DNA of 64,000 nucleotides from Deltaproteobacteria bacterium (GCA_016219175.1 JACRCD010000079.1:1-64000); one strand, 5' to 3'. Counted from the first letter of the stretch, positions 40,728 to 50,554 are shown. Notes: generated from the letters alone by a model not told the origin. Numbers and translations are program-made.

Positions 40728-41471
40728 ATGCCAGTTAGAATCGACGAAGTCATTGCCTACGAGGTCAAAAGGGATATCGCCGACCGCTATTTCGGTTTCC
40801 GCAAGCTCATAGAGCAGGATAAGCTCTCCCTGGAAAACGAGATCAAGCATCACGCCTTCATCCTGGAAAAAAGGATCAGTTTTGACCTGATCCGCATCTA
40901 TATCCTCCTGAAAGACGAGGAGCTCATTGGCGCCTTTCTCGCCATGACCGGACTCGACAGCAAGCAATTCTACGATCCTTACTTCAAGGAGTCCGCCACC
41001 ATCAGAAACAGGGTTTTTGAGGGGATCAGGGTGCACGGCCTGACCAGATCGGGACGGTTTAACAATCTGGGGCTGGACTGCTATGAGAGGCTTGAATTGC
41101 ATACCGAACAGTACCGCCTGAAATTTGAGGAGCTGAAAAAAAGCGATGAGGATATCGCCGAGGAGATAAAAATCTTCTATCAGCAGAACGATCTGGGCAG
41201 CATCATGGGTTTTCTGCGCTCCCTGGGGGCAAGCCATGCCATGGGCGATATGCAGGGGGGCATGGAAATCGGCATGGCCCAGAGCCTGGAAAAAAAGATG
41301 GCCATCGCCCCCATGCTGCCGATCGAAAATTATCTGCCGGTCATCATGCCCCTGCCCACCCCTGCCCATATCTCCGGGGAATTTAAGAAACTGTTGGATC
41401 GCGGCTACAGGCTGCACGATGAAGAGACCTTGGAATTTCTGACCAGCAAAAAGCGGGCTGCCAGCCGCTGA
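40728..41471 (+). CDS. Conserved hypothetical cytosolic protein
   Basis: 247 residues, rich in charged helices; no signal peptide, transmembrane segment, Cys cluster or recognised catalytic motif. A Met/Pro/Gly-rich segment around 165-215 (M-G-D-M-Q-G-G-M-E, M-L-P-I-E-N-Y-L-P) divides two helical parts. It lies 13-20 nt before the THUMP methyltransferase and probably shares its transcript. Function unknown. Confidence 0.75.
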   Translation: MPVRIDEVIAYEVKRDIADRYFGFRKLIEQDKLSLENEIKHHAFILEKRISFDLIRIYILLKDEELIGAFLAMTGLDSKQFYDPYFKESATIRNRVFEGIRVHGLTRSGRFNNLGLDCYERLELHTEQYRLKFEELKKSDEDIAEEIKIFYQQNDLGSIMGFLRSLGASHAMGDMQGGMEIGMAQSLEKKMAIAPMLPIENYLPVIMPLPTPAHISGEFKKLLDRGYRLHDEETLEFLTSKKRAASR

Positions 41472-41490
41472 TCCGGACTACACTTTGCCC

Positions 41491-42630
41491 ATGTTCACCT
41501 ACCAGAAAACACAGAGATACTTTGCCCAGATGGCCCGTGGCCTTGAAAAACATGGAGCCGAGGAGCTTGCCGGCTTAGGCTGCCTTGAGGTAACCCCCAA
41601 GTTCATGGGCGTTTATTTTGATGCTGATCTTGCCACGCTCTACCGGGTCAACTACATGTCCCGTCTCTGCACCAGGGTCCTGGCCCAGCTGCTGACCTTT
41701 GACTGCCACAGCACCAAGTATCTGTATAAAACGGCCAGAAAGATCAACTGGCACGAGCTGCTGTCCGAGAAAAACACCTTTGCCATTGCCGCATCCGTGA
41801 CCGGCAGCAGCATCAAACACTCCCAGTACGCGGCCCTCTGCCTCAAAGACGCCATCGTTGACCATTTCCGGGACAGCCGCGGCATCAGGCCGGATGTGGA
41901 CACCGAGAACCCGGATATCTGGTTTCATCTGCGCATTGAACGCAACCGGGCCATTATCAGCCTGGACACCTCCGGCGGCTCCCTGCACCGCAGGGGATAC
42001 CGGCAGATGAGCGTGGAGGCGCCCATGCAGGAGACAGTGGCCGCCGCCGTCATCCGCCTCAGCGGCTGGGATGGCGGCGCCCCCCTGGTTGACCCCATGT
42101 GCGGTTCTGGCACCATCTTGAGCGAGGCGCTCATGCACTACTGCCATATTCCGGCGGCCTATCTGCGTAAAAAGTTCGGCTTTGAGATGATGCCCGAATA
42201 TGACCGGACGCTGTGGGAAAAGATCAAATCCGAGGCAAACAGCGCAATCCGCAGACCGCCGGGCGGCCTGCTTTCCGGCAGCGACTCCTCCGGCGAGGCG
42301 GTGAAAGCGGCCCAGCACAACCTGAAACTGCTGCCCCATGGTGACAAAATCGTCATCAAAAACAAGAAATACCAGGATGTTTCCCTGCCCGGCAAAGCCA
42401 TCATTGTCACAAACCCGCCCTATGGCCTGCGCCTGAAACAAAAAGAGGGGGCGGAGCAGTTCATGCGGGACCTGGGGCATTTTCTGCAAAAGCAGCGCGG
42501 TTGCCAGGCAGCCTATCTCTATCTGGGCAAGCCCGAGCTGGTAAAAGAAATCGGCCTGCGGGCCGCCTGGCAAAAACCGCTCATGAACGGCGGCCTGGAA
42601 GGGGTGCTTGCCAAGTTCGCCCTTACCTGA
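41491..42630 (+). CDS. THUMP-domain class I SAM-dependent RNA methyltransferase (RlmL/YpsC-like)
   Basis: About 379 residues. An N-terminal ferredoxin-like/THUMP region (to ~160) binds RNA. The Rossmann methyltransferase has V-D-P-M-C-G-S-G-T-I (SAM motif I) and T-N-P-P-Y-G (catalytic N-P-P-Y). Members methylate guanine N2 of 23S rRNA or tRNA. A TTG at 41485 is in frame but ATG 41491 is preferred. Confidence 0.9.
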   Translation: MFTYQKTQRYFAQMARGLEKHGAEELAGLGCLEVTPKFMGVYFDADLATLYRVNYMSRLCTRVLAQLLTFDCHSTKYLYKTARKINWHELLSEKNTFAIAASVTGSSIKHSQYAALCLKDAIVDHFRDSRGIRPDVDTENPDIWFHLRIERNRAIISLDTSGGSLHRRGYRQMSVEAPMQETVAAAVIRLSGWDGGAPLVDPMCGSGTILSEALMHYCHIPAAYLRKKFGFEMMPEYDRTLWEKIKSEANSAIRRPPGGLLSGSDSSGEAVKAAQHNLKLLPHGDKIVIKNKKYQDVSLPGKAIIVTNPPYGLRLKQKEGAEQFMRDLGHFLQKQRGCQAAYLYLGKPELVKEIGLRAAWQKPLMNGGLEGVLAKFALT

Positions 42631-42760
42631 CAAACGTCTAATCTTTTCTTTGACATTCCTTTTTTTTCCCCTTAATAATCAAAAAGGCAGACGCCGGCTC
42701 AGCCAATCCGCTCGTGCAAACGACGAGTCCATTTAAAAACATGCTCACCATGACACCTCT

Positions 42761-44389
42761 ATGGAAAGATTAGGCCAATCCCTCAAATCCAACGTGCACA
42801 TCATGAAGGCCCGGGTCACCAAGTATGCGGTATATGGGGTAATCATCGCCTTCATGGCTATCCTGGCCGCAACCCTGCTCAACTCCTACCTGCAGTCCGG
42901 GGAAATATCGCTTGCCGGCATCCTGAAGGCGCAAAAAACCAACGCCACCCTGTGGATACTCGACGCCATGCCGTTCATCTTCGCCTTCTGGGGGCAGTAT
43001 GTCAGCTCCATCATGGCCTACGAAGCAAGCACCATGGTCATTGACCAGACCAATGAGTTGCGGAGCCAGACGGCGGCCCTGGAATATCAGGCATCCCATG
43101 ACGCGACCCATGACCAGCTCACCGATCTTCCCAACAGAATTCTTTTGCGGGACAGGCTGGATCAGGCCATCCATGTCGGCCTGCGGGAGGAAAACAGGAA
43201 AATCGCCCTCTTCATCCTGGATCTGGACCGGTTCAAGGAGGTCAACGATACCCTCGGCCATTACAACGGCGACCGGCTGCTGAAACATGTGGCCCTCCGC
43301 CTGAAGGGGACCGTGCGGGGGTCGGACACCCTGGCCAGGCTCGGCGGCGATGAATTCGCCATTCTTCTGCCCCTGATCAAGGAAAACCATGATGTCCTCG
43401 TGGTGCTGAAAAAGATCCAGCAGGCCTTCACCTCTCCCTTTACCCTTGAGGGACTCAAGCTTGACGTGCAGGCCAGCATGGGTGTGGCCATCTTTCCCGA
43501 TCACGGCAGGGATGTGGACACCATCATGCAGAGGGCTGATGTGGCCATGTACGCGGCAAAGCAGGACAACCAGGGCTATGCGATCTACTCGACCGATCTC
43601 GACAAGCACAGCCCCCATCGGTTGACCCTGATGGGCGAGTTGCGGCAGGCAATCGATAACGACGAACTGCGGCTGCACTTTCAGCCGAAAATCAACGTCA
43701 AGACCAACAGCGTCACCGGCGTCGAGGCCCTGGTGCGCTGGCAGCACCCCCAGCACGGCTTCATGCCGCCCGATGAATTTATTCCTCTGGCTGAACGGAC
43801 CGGACTGATCAAACAGCTGTCCCTCTGGGTTTTAAAACGCGCCATTGAACAGGCGGTCAGCTGGCACAGGGCGAATATACAACTCAGCGTCGCCATCAAC
43901 CTCAGCCCCTCCACCCTGCTCGACACGGAACTTCCCGATGTGATCACCGGCGCCCTGGCCTCCTGCAGCCTGGCCCCGCGATACATAACCTTTGAAATCA
44001 CCGAAGGCTCCATCATCAAGGACCCGGAAAGGGCGCTGGAGATATTGACCCGTCTTGCCGCCATGGGCACCTACATCTCCATTGACGATTTCGGCACCGG
44101 TTATTCCTCCCTGGCCTATCTGAAAAGAATGCCGGCCAGCGAGGTAAAAATCGACAAGTCCTTTGTGCTGGATATGCTGAGCAACGAAAACGACGCGGCC
44201 ATCGTACGGGCGACCATCGATCTGGCCCACAATCTGGGCCTGCAGGTGGTGGCCGAAGGGGTGGAAAACAAGAAAACCGCGATGCGCCTGAAGGAGCTGG
44301 GCTGCGACATCCTCCAGGGCTACTATTTCAGCAAACCGCTCAGTGCCGAGGAGTTCTCGGCCTGGATGAAGTCCTATAGGGCTCTGTAG
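42761..44389 (+). CDS. Membrane GGDEF-EAL protein (cyclic di-GMP turnover)
   Basis: 542 residues. Two N-terminal transmembrane helices (~22-45, ~68-88) and a short coiled linker (~92-112) lead to a GGDEF domain with intact G-G-D-E-F and an EAL domain with intact E-A-L-V-R, D-D-F-G-T-G and E-G-V-E. Both synthase and phosphodiesterase sites look competent, so net activity cannot be told. No periplasmic sensor of size is present. Confidence 0.93.
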   Translation: MERLGQSLKSNVHIMKARVTKYAVYGVIIAFMAILAATLLNSYLQSGEISLAGILKAQKTNATLWILDAMPFIFAFWGQYVSSIMAYEASTMVIDQTNELRSQTAALEYQASHDATHDQLTDLPNRILLRDRLDQAIHVGLREENRKIALFILDLDRFKEVNDTLGHYNGDRLLKHVALRLKGTVRGSDTLARLGGDEFAILLPLIKENHDVLVVLKKIQQAFTSPFTLEGLKLDVQASMGVAIFPDHGRDVDTIMQRADVAMYAAKQDNQGYAIYSTDLDKHSPHRLTLMGELRQAIDNDELRLHFQPKINVKTNSVTGVEALVRWQHPQHGFMPPDEFIPLAERTGLIKQLSLWVLKRAIEQAVSWHRANIQLSVAINLSPSTLLDTELPDVITGALASCSLAPRYITFEITEGSIIKDPERALEILTRLAAMGTYISIDDFGTGYSSLAYLKRMPASEVKIDKSFVLDMLSNENDAAIVRATIDLAHNLGLQVVAEGVENKKTAMRLKELGCDILQGYYFSKPLSAEEFSAWMKSYRAL

Positions 44390-44572
44390 TGTCGGGTAAA
44401 GTATCATCCGACGTTTTCTCCCTGCCGCATCATGACGTTGAGTTACGGCCCGAGGCCTGACCCAGCCTGCCAGGCTGACTTTTCAAGACCCCACCTCAAT
44501 TGTTTTTCACCCTTGACGCCAATCATTTCTTACCATACCATAAAAAGTAAGACATCCAACAGGAGGTGGAAA

Positions 44573-44812
44573 ATGATCTCAACGGTAACCACGAAAGGCC
44601 AAGTTACGATTCCGGCAACAATCAGAAAAAAATACGGAATCCACCCGAACGACAGGGTTGATTTCCTCATCGAAGGGCACAGGATTATCCTTGTGCCGGT
44701 AAAGACACTGCGGGATTTTCGCGGCGCGGTACGGGGAAACGGGGAGCCTGACCAGGAACGGCAGGCCGCCAAAGAGGCGATGGGCCGCCGCACCATTGAG
44801 GAGATGTCATGA
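44573..44812 (+). CDS. AbrB/SpoVT-type antitoxin
   Basis: 79 residues from ATG 44573 with AGGAGG 6 nt upstream (the frame runs back to 44432 without support). Swapped-hairpin AbrB motif: V-T-T-K-G-Q-V-T-I-P-A-T-I-R-K-K-Y-G-I, D-R-V-D-F. Overlaps the toxin gene by 4 nt (ATGA). It should neutralise the PIN toxin and repress the pair. Confidence 0.92.
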   Translation: MISTVTTKGQVTIPATIRKKYGIHPNDRVDFLIEGHRIILVPVKTLRDFRGAVRGNGEPDQERQAAKEAMGRRTIEEMS

Positions 44813-45219
44813 AGGCGAAATTCCTCGACGCCAATGTCTTTATCCGCTATCTCACCAACGACGATCCGGCCAAGGCGGACAGGGTGGAAAGGCTGCTGGA
44901 ACTGGCGGCGAGCGGCAAGGAGCGGCTGTTGACCACCGAGCTGGTGCTGGCCGAGGTAGTCTGGGTTCTCGAATCGTTCTACAAACTGGACAACAGCGCC
45001 ATCGGTCCAATGATCAAGGCCATCCTCGCCACTCCGGGCCTTGAGGTCATCAACGGCAATCTGGTGGAAACGGCCATCGAGTATTACATGGCCCAAAACA
45101 TTGATTTCATCGACGGCTATATCGTGGCGACAATGGAACGTTATCAGGTGAGCGAAATTTTCTCCTATGACAAAAAACATCTGGCCAGGATAACAGCCAT
45201 CCAGCGCCGGGAGCCGTAA
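44809..45219 (+). CDS. PIN-domain toxin (VapC-like ribonuclease)
   Basis: 136 residues. PIN acidic residues: F-L-D-A-N at the start, T-T-E-L-V-L-A-E-V in the middle, D-F-I-D-G-Y-I-V near the C terminus and Y-D-K-K-H. Expected Mg-dependent cleavage of tRNA or rRNA when unbound by antitoxin. Confidence 0.92.
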   Translation: MKAKFLDANVFIRYLTNDDPAKADRVERLLELAASGKERLLTTELVLAEVVWVLESFYKLDNSAIGPMIKAILATPGLEVINGNLVETAIEYYMAQNIDFIDGYIVATMERYQVSEIFSYDKKHLARITAIQRREP

Positions 45220-45333
45220 AAATCAACGGCAATGGCTCGGTTCATATCGGTATTTTGCGTGGGGCATGACAAACAGTTGTTATTTCTCAAGACCTGATGA
45301 GGGCCTTTTAATGGTGCCCCCAATCTCCTGTGT

Positions 45334-45671
45334 TCAAACTGGCTTGTGTTCCTTGAGCCAGTCGCGCAAGGCGTCGTTGATGCGGGTTTGCCAGCCCTTG
45401 CCGGTGGCCTTGAAGGCGGCAAGGATGTCTTTGTCGAAGCGGACGGTTGTGGATTCCTTGTTGCCGCTTCCCGGCGCCCTGCCGCGTTTAAGCTTGGCAA
45501 TTTCCGTCCGCATGAGGGCCGTGGCGTCTGGCGAGTCAGGATCATCGGCCGGTTCGATGCCCGCGGCTTTTCACGGCGGACGCGCTCCCAGTCCGATTGC
45601 GATTCGCCGCGCAGGGCAGCGGCTTGCATTTCTTCACTGGTCTTGCGGGTAATGGTTGGCGAGCCACTCAT
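45334..45671 (-). pseudogene. BrnA-type antitoxin gene with a frameshift
   Basis: Reading from ATG 45671, the frame starts M-S-G-S-P-T-I-T-R-K-T-S-E-E-M-Q. At the GAAAAG tract (plus coordinates ~45567-45572) the frame must shift to continue into A-A-G-I-E-P-A-D-D-P-D-S-P-D and the BrnA-type DNA-binding segment S-T-T-V-R-F-D-K-D-I-L-A-A-F-K, I-N-D-A-L-R-D-W-L, ending at TGA 45336-45334. One base is apparently missing or added. No BrnT toxin gene is upstream. It could also be programmed slippage or a sequence error. Confidence 0.75.
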
Positions 45672-46101
45672 GGTAGACCTCCTTTCCGTCGCCTGCACGC
45701 CGAATCGTAGAGCCCGGCCAGGCCGGAGCCGAAGAGCAGCAGGGCGCCAGGCACCGGCACGGGCGCTGTTGCCGCAACTTCGATATTGTCAATGCGGGCC
45801 GTTGTCGTGGCGGAATCATCGCCATTCCAGATGAGCCCCCAGTCGAGGGAGATAACGGAACCCTGATAGGGTGTCAGATCGAAAGAGACGCGGCCGGAAC
45901 CGGAGGAGTCAACTTACCACTGTTCCGTGGCGTTGACCTTGAATTGCAGGTAATCCCCGAAGTCCGAATCACCCAGGGCAAGATCATAATCAAAGGAGAG
46001 GGTTGTGGCGGAAGGCGCCGAGATCGATCGGCGCGGCATAAGCGGAAAAGCCCCATGCCAGCACGCACGCACCAGCCAATCCTGAAACCATTTTCTTCAT
46101 T
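45668..46101 (-). pseudogene. Decayed PEP-CTERM (exosortase substrate) protein gene
   Basis: From ATG 46101 a signal peptide reads M-K-K-M-V-S-G-L-A-G-A-C-V-L-A-W-G-F. A frameshift then leads into a beta-rich part (L-S-F-D-Y-D-L-A-L-G-D), an in-frame TAA follows E-Q-W, and past it comes R-I-D-N-I-E-V-A-A-T. The end V-P-V-P-G-A-L-L-L-F-G-S-G-L-A-G-L plus R-R-R is a PEP-CTERM-type sorting tail. Two lesions mean it is probably dead. Its stop overlaps the BrnA start. Confidence 0.7.
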
Positions 46102-46563
46102 TGTCTTTCTCCACGGATAAATTTATCATGAACCAACGGAAATCATTGAAAAAATTTCGTCATGCCCGGGCCGCCCATGGCAAGGAAACGGATACACGAA
46201 ACCATGTGAGCTTCTTGCAAAATGACGACAAGGATCGTTTCGTCATTCCGGGCAAGCGCAGCGCGACCAGGAATCCATTGTGTTTTCTGGATTCCCGCTT
46301 TCGCGGGAATGACGGCAGGGTAATTTTATTTCATTTTGCAAGAGCCGCATGTTTAACAAATAACCGGCTGCAAGTAAAGCAAAACCTAGCAATTTCAATG
46401 CCTCGTTTCCAGCGAAACGACAAAGTCAATGGAATCAGAAGGTTGTATTTTTTCACAGCTTGAACGGTGGTCATTTTTTTCAGAATTCCGGAATTTTTTA
46501 GAGAAAACCGGAAACAGCGAAACCATGGCAATCATCCCATTTCCGATACACGGCAAGTCCCAT
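46102..46563. repeat. Non-coding stretch with a ~130-bp element bounded by inverted CTTGCAAAATGA
   Basis: CTTGCAAAATGA (46214-46225) and TCATTTTGCAAG (46331-46342) are exact inverted ends. Inside is a GTCATTCC...GGAATCC repeat and a hairpin ATTCCCGC-TTT-CGCGGGAAT typical of dispersed bacterial REP-like units. No gene is supported in the 462 bases; it may be a MITE. Confidence 0.6.
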
Positions 46564-48228
46564 TCAGCGGCGGAGGGCGCGACACCCTCCGCGCCAGCTG
46601 ATAAAGACGCATGATACTCCGAGAAGCACGGAGAAGAGAAGCCACAGCGCAAGATACGCCTTATACCCCCAGTAGATATCCCGGCCACCAATCCACTGCC
46701 GCATGAGATGGAACATGGGCCAGGCCCCGCCGCAGAGAATAACAAAGACCACGGTCATGGCGGCAAAGAGAAAAAGCAGCGCCCCCATGCCCCCCAGGGC
46801 GGCGGCCCGGTTTTCCGCCTTGAAATCGGCGTACATCGCCCCGAAACCCACCGCCATGCCGACAACGGTCAGACAGATGATCACACTGGCCGTCACGGAA
46901 AACCACCACATGGGGCCGCGGATGGCCAGCAAACCGTCCGAGGTGATGACCAAAAGCAGGGACAACAGGGTGAAGGGGATGCTGTAGAAGAGGAATTTGT
47001 AGACCAGAAAGCGCCCGACCCCAAGGGGCGAGGAGAGGATCAGCCAGAAGGCCTGCGTCTCCGCGCCGATAGAGGGAAAAACAAAACGTCCGGCCAGCGA
47101 GGTGATGATGAAACCCGTCATGCCCACATTCAAAAAGGAAATAAGGTTGGTGATATACTCGGTCTGCAGGGGAGAACGGTCAACGGGCAGGGCCTTGAAG
47201 CTGTAAAGATAGACAATCACCAGGGCGCCGATCATGAAAAGCTGCGACCATTCGGCCGAGTCCCGCAGAAAGGCCTTTGACTCCTTCCTGAAAATCCACT
47301 TTGCCGTGCCAGGACGGTAGCCGCCCGTCAGGGTAAAGGAACGGAAGCCCCCGAAAGACTCCTGGGAGCGGCTGTAGCCCGTAAGAAAAAAACGCTGCAT
47401 AGCCCATTCCCCCAGAAAATAAAGAGAAGGTCCGCCCAGTACGATCAGACCGAGCAGCAGCCAGTCCACCCTGCCATCCAGCAGGTAAAGAGAGAGCAGA
47501 TTGGCGGACCAGGCGGCGGGCACAAAGGGGGCGGCAGGCTGGGAAATGACCGAGAGATACTCGACAAAATGGGCGTACTTGTCGGGGTTGACCAGATCTT
47601 CGGGCCGCAGCATGCGGAAGATGATATAGATGAAAATGCCGAAACAGAGCGACAGATAAAAAATGATATCCTTGGTCTGCCGGGCCGGAAAAAAACGGAC
47701 CAGCATCACGGTCAGCATCATGCCGAAACCGGAAGCCATAAGCGCTGTGCAGGCAACGCAGGCCACCATGAGCGGCCAGTAAAAATAACCGGCCTGAAAC
47801 ACCCGCCCGTAGGCCCCGAACACCGGCACGGAGAAAACAATCATCATCCATGAGGTATGGATGGTTGTGGTCACATAGCGCATGAAATAAATTTCCGCGG
47901 GATCCACGGGCGCGGCAAAGATGATTTCGTTGTCCAGGGAAAGAAAGATGGTGGATACGGAGGAAACCATGCAGGAGAATATGAGCATGGCAAAGACGAC
48001 GATCCAGGCCATCTGAAAGATCTTCAGACTGAGAATGACGCCGATCTCGCTCTGGCTGTGAAAATAGCCGACCACCTTAACAGAGACGAGATAGAGGACA
48101 AGGCAGATCAGCAGCCCCAGACAGATGACTCCCACGCTTTTGCCCGGAAAGCGGCCAGCCGGAAAAAAACGGTTGCGCGAGGTACGCAGAAAGGGTGTCA
48201 GCAGCCGTAAATACATGTCACCTGTCAT
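46564..48228 (-). CDS. ABC exporter permease, 12-TM type
   Basis: 554 residues, at least ten hydrophobic helices, no ATPase motif. Residues 87-110 (S-S-V-S-T-I-F-L-S-L-D-N-E) and the helix-rich layout resemble putative ABC exporter permeases paired with a single ATPase. Its start overlaps the ATPase stop by 4 nt. Substrate unknown. Confidence 0.82.
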   Translation of the reverse strand: MTGDMYLRLLTPFLRTSRNRFFPAGRFPGKSVGVICLGLLICLVLYLVSVKVVGYFHSQSEIGVILSLKIFQMAWIVVFAMLIFSCMVSSVSTIFLSLDNEIIFAAPVDPAEIYFMRYVTTTIHTSWMMIVFSVPVFGAYGRVFQAGYFYWPLMVACVACTALMASGFGMMLTVMLVRFFPARQTKDIIFYLSLCFGIFIYIIFRMLRPEDLVNPDKYAHFVEYLSVISQPAAPFVPAAWSANLLSLYLLDGRVDWLLLGLIVLGGPSLYFLGEWAMQRFFLTGYSRSQESFGGFRSFTLTGGYRPGTAKWIFRKESKAFLRDSAEWSQLFMIGALVIVYLYSFKALPVDRSPLQTEYITNLISFLNVGMTGFIITSLAGRFVFPSIGAETQAFWLILSSPLGVGRFLVYKFLFYSIPFTLLSLLLVITSDGLLAIRGPMWWFSVTASVIICLTVVGMAVGFGAMYADFKAENRAAALGGMGALLFLFAAMTVVFVILCGGAWPMFHLMRQWIGGRDIYWGYKAYLALWLLFSVLLGVSCVFISWRGGCRALRR

Positions 48229-49007
48229 TGTTTTTTCAGCGCGGAAATAATGGCGGTCAAATCCTCGGCGCCGGTCAGTTCCAGAAAGACCTCCTCCAGA
48301 TCCGAATCAACTAGCCGCGCCTCCCGGCGCAGACTCTCCAGGGTGCCCAGCGACCGCAGTCTGCCCTGCAGAATAATACCGATGCGGTCGCAGAGCTCCT
48401 CGGCGATTTCCAGCGAATGGGTGGAAAGAAAGATGCTGTTGCCCCTGCGGGCATGGCTTTTGAAAAGTTCCTTGACGATTCTGGCGCTCTTCGGGTCTAG
48501 TCCGACCATGGGCTCATCAACGATAATCAGCGGCAAGTCAAGCATGAAGGCGGCGGTCATGATGATTTTCTGCCGCATGCCGTGGGAATAGCACTCAATC
48601 AGATGATGCCGCCAGTCGAGCAGATCAAATAAACGCAGAAAATATTCGGTGCGGCTAAACTGCTCAGGGGCAAGATCATAGAGGCTGGCGACAAACTGCA
48701 GGAATTCGTAACCGGTCAGCTTTTCATAGAGATAGGGCCTGTCCGGTATGTAGGCCGCCAGCCTCTTGCATTCCCGAGGGTTGGCACCCATGTCCAGGCC
48801 GCGGAGAGCGATCCGCCCCTCATCGGCTTGCAGAAGCCCGGCCAGCATCTTGATGGTGGTGGTTTTGCCCGCCCCGTTCGGACCGAGGAAACCGAAGATC
48901 TCCCCCCCGGACAGGGAAAAGCTGACATGATCCACGGCAATGTAACTGCCGAAACGCTTGGTCAGATTTTCAACAACGAGTAACTTCTTTTCTTCCTGGC
49001 CCGGCAC
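48225..49007 (-). CDS. ABC exporter ATP-binding protein
   Basis: 260 residues. Walker A G-P-N-G-A-G-K-T-T, signature in E-C-Y-S-H-G-M-R-Q-K (a Y-S-H-G-M variant typical of ABC-2 ATPases), Walker B L-I-I-V-D-E-P and switch S-T-H-S. GTG start 49007 shares a base with the transglutaminase stop. Powers the permease encoded next. Confidence 0.93.
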   Translation of the reverse strand: MPGQEEKKLLVVENLTKRFGSYIAVDHVSFSLSGGEIFGFLGPNGAGKTTTIKMLAGLLQADEGRIALRGLDMGANPRECKRLAAYIPDRPYLYEKLTGYEFLQFVASLYDLAPEQFSRTEYFLRLFDLLDWRHHLIECYSHGMRQKIIMTAAFMLDLPLIIVDEPMVGLDPKSARIVKELFKSHARRGNSIFLSTHSLEIAEELCDRIGIILQGRLRSLGTLESLRREARLVDSDLEEVFLELTGAEDLTAIISALKKQ

Positions 49008-50500
49008 TACTTTTTCCCTCCCGCCTCTCCCTCTTCACCACCCCCGGCCGCGCCGTTCGCCGGGAGAATCCGCAACCGGCCGAGCAGTCCGCCTATCTTC
49101 ATCTGCTCCTTGGTTTCGCCGATAACAAAACGGATATGGCTGAGGTCGGCGGGCAGCTGATCCCTGGTGGTATCAAGGGTCAACCACTGGTCGCCCACAC
49201 ACACCTCATTCCAGGCATGATAATAAAACGCTCCTTGGTGGAATGTCACTCCGGCCGCTATGCGGGCAGGTATGCCCGCGCTGCGCGCCAGGGCGGCAAA
49301 AAGAACGGCGTGTTCATTGCAATCCCCCACGCCTGTCGCCAGCGTGGTCACGGCATCGGGGATGCCGATCACCGGTCTTTTTTCCAGATTCTCATAGACC
49401 CAGCGGGCAATGGCTCTCACCTTCGGCAGGGGAGAGTCAAGACCGCGGCTTATCTCCCCGGCCCGGGCCGCGATCTTTTCATGATCGGCCTGAACATAGG
49501 GGCTTGCCGCCAGCTCGTCCGTCAAGCCGGGGCAGACTCCGGCCTCCAGGGCAGGAACAGCCTCGCGGCGGATGGTGACCATATCCCCCTGCAGCTGCTG
49601 CCTGCCGCCCTGCAGATCAAACTGGGTTTCCTCGGGCAGGACCAGCCGGAAGGCCATCTCCTCCCGCCCGGCCAAGTCAGGGAGATCGCCTGCGAAAGGC
49701 ACCGCCACGCTCCGCAGAATATCCTCGCCCTTTCTGCTGATATCCCTGGCCTTGAACTCGGGCTCGGCCAGAAAAACAAAACCCGCCGGAGACTCCTCCT
49801 TGATCACCTTGCCCTCCTCGTCAATCCAGCTGTTTATCCTGATGCCTTGGAAATTTTCCTCAAAATGATGGAGCAAAAAAATGCGCCCATTGATAAGCGT
49901 TTTTTCCAGGCCCCGGTATTCAATAAGGGTATCCTTGCCGCTCAGGGAAAGGGGATCGAAATAGGCAATTTTCACCTTGTCGCCGGGTTGCAGGTTTTGT
50001 CTGAGCAGATAATCCCGCTGATTCAGGGAAAGAAAGGGCGGCGAATCCAGCATGATGGAGTCGGTGATTGTTTCCTTGCCGGTCTCCAGGATGAAATCAA
50101 TCTTTCTCCCCGAGACCTTGCCCCTGGCCTGCATGGTATAAAAGGGAGAGGACATGGAAAAATCAAAGTCACGCAGCGCATAGCCGGTTGACAGATGCGC
50201 CTCAACCTCCATCCGCACCGGGTAATTTTTTTGCAGAACCATCAGATTGAGAAAGGCGGTCTGGGAAAGTTTGACCAGCCCGTCATCCTGCCTGAGCAGA
50301 ATGGTTTTCACATAGCCGATGCGCTCCTCCTTAAAATAAACGCCGGCAAAGCTCTCCTGCCTGGCCTTGGCCAGGGCCGCATCCTCATGCAGCGCCAGCC
50401 TGTTGACAAAATAATCGCGCTGGAGAAGAACACCAAACAGTACCGCCCAGAGGAGCAATACCGCTATTTTTGCCGGCTGGACAAATCGTTTTCGCATCAT
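49007..50500 (-). CDS. Membrane-anchored transglutaminase-like protein
   Basis: 497 residues. One N-terminal signal-anchor (~8-25), a ~300-residue beta-rich periplasmic region and a transglutaminase-core domain with Cys in V-G-D-C-N-E-H-A, His in Y-Y-H-A-W-N-E and Asp in L-T-L-D-T-T, a complete triad. Such domains act as peptidases or crosslinkers. It is the first gene of a three-gene overlapping operon with the ABC exporter, so it may process the exported product. Confidence 0.88.
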   Translation of the reverse strand: MMRKRFVQPAKIAVLLLWAVLFGVLLQRDYFVNRLALHEDAALAKARQESFAGVYFKEERIGYVKTILLRQDDGLVKLSQTAFLNLMVLQKNYPVRMEVEAHLSTGYALRDFDFSMSSPFYTMQARGKVSGRKIDFILETGKETITDSIMLDSPPFLSLNQRDYLLRQNLQPGDKVKIAYFDPLSLSGKDTLIEYRGLEKTLINGRIFLLHHFEENFQGIRINSWIDEEGKVIKEESPAGFVFLAEPEFKARDISRKGEDILRSVAVPFAGDLPDLAGREEMAFRLVLPEETQFDLQGGRQQLQGDMVTIRREAVPALEAGVCPGLTDELAASPYVQADHEKIAARAGEISRGLDSPLPKVRAIARWVYENLEKRPVIGIPDAVTTLATGVGDCNEHAVLFAALARSAGIPARIAAGVTFHQGAFYYHAWNEVCVGDQWLTLDTTRDQLPADLSHIRFVIGETKEQMKIGGLLGRLRILPANGAAGGGEEGEAGGKK

Positions 50501-50554
50501 GCGGTCAGGGGAATATCCTTATCCCGGCCAGAGCGATGTACAATCATATTGCCG

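Noticed and set aside
45165-45698. A 177-codon minus-strand gene here
   Set aside because: Only its first part is real BrnA; after the frameshift it is out-of-frame translation running under the PIN toxin gene.
46101-46463. A 120-codon plus-strand frame
   Set aside because: It is a translation through the REP-like/MITE element; no domain and no ribosome site.
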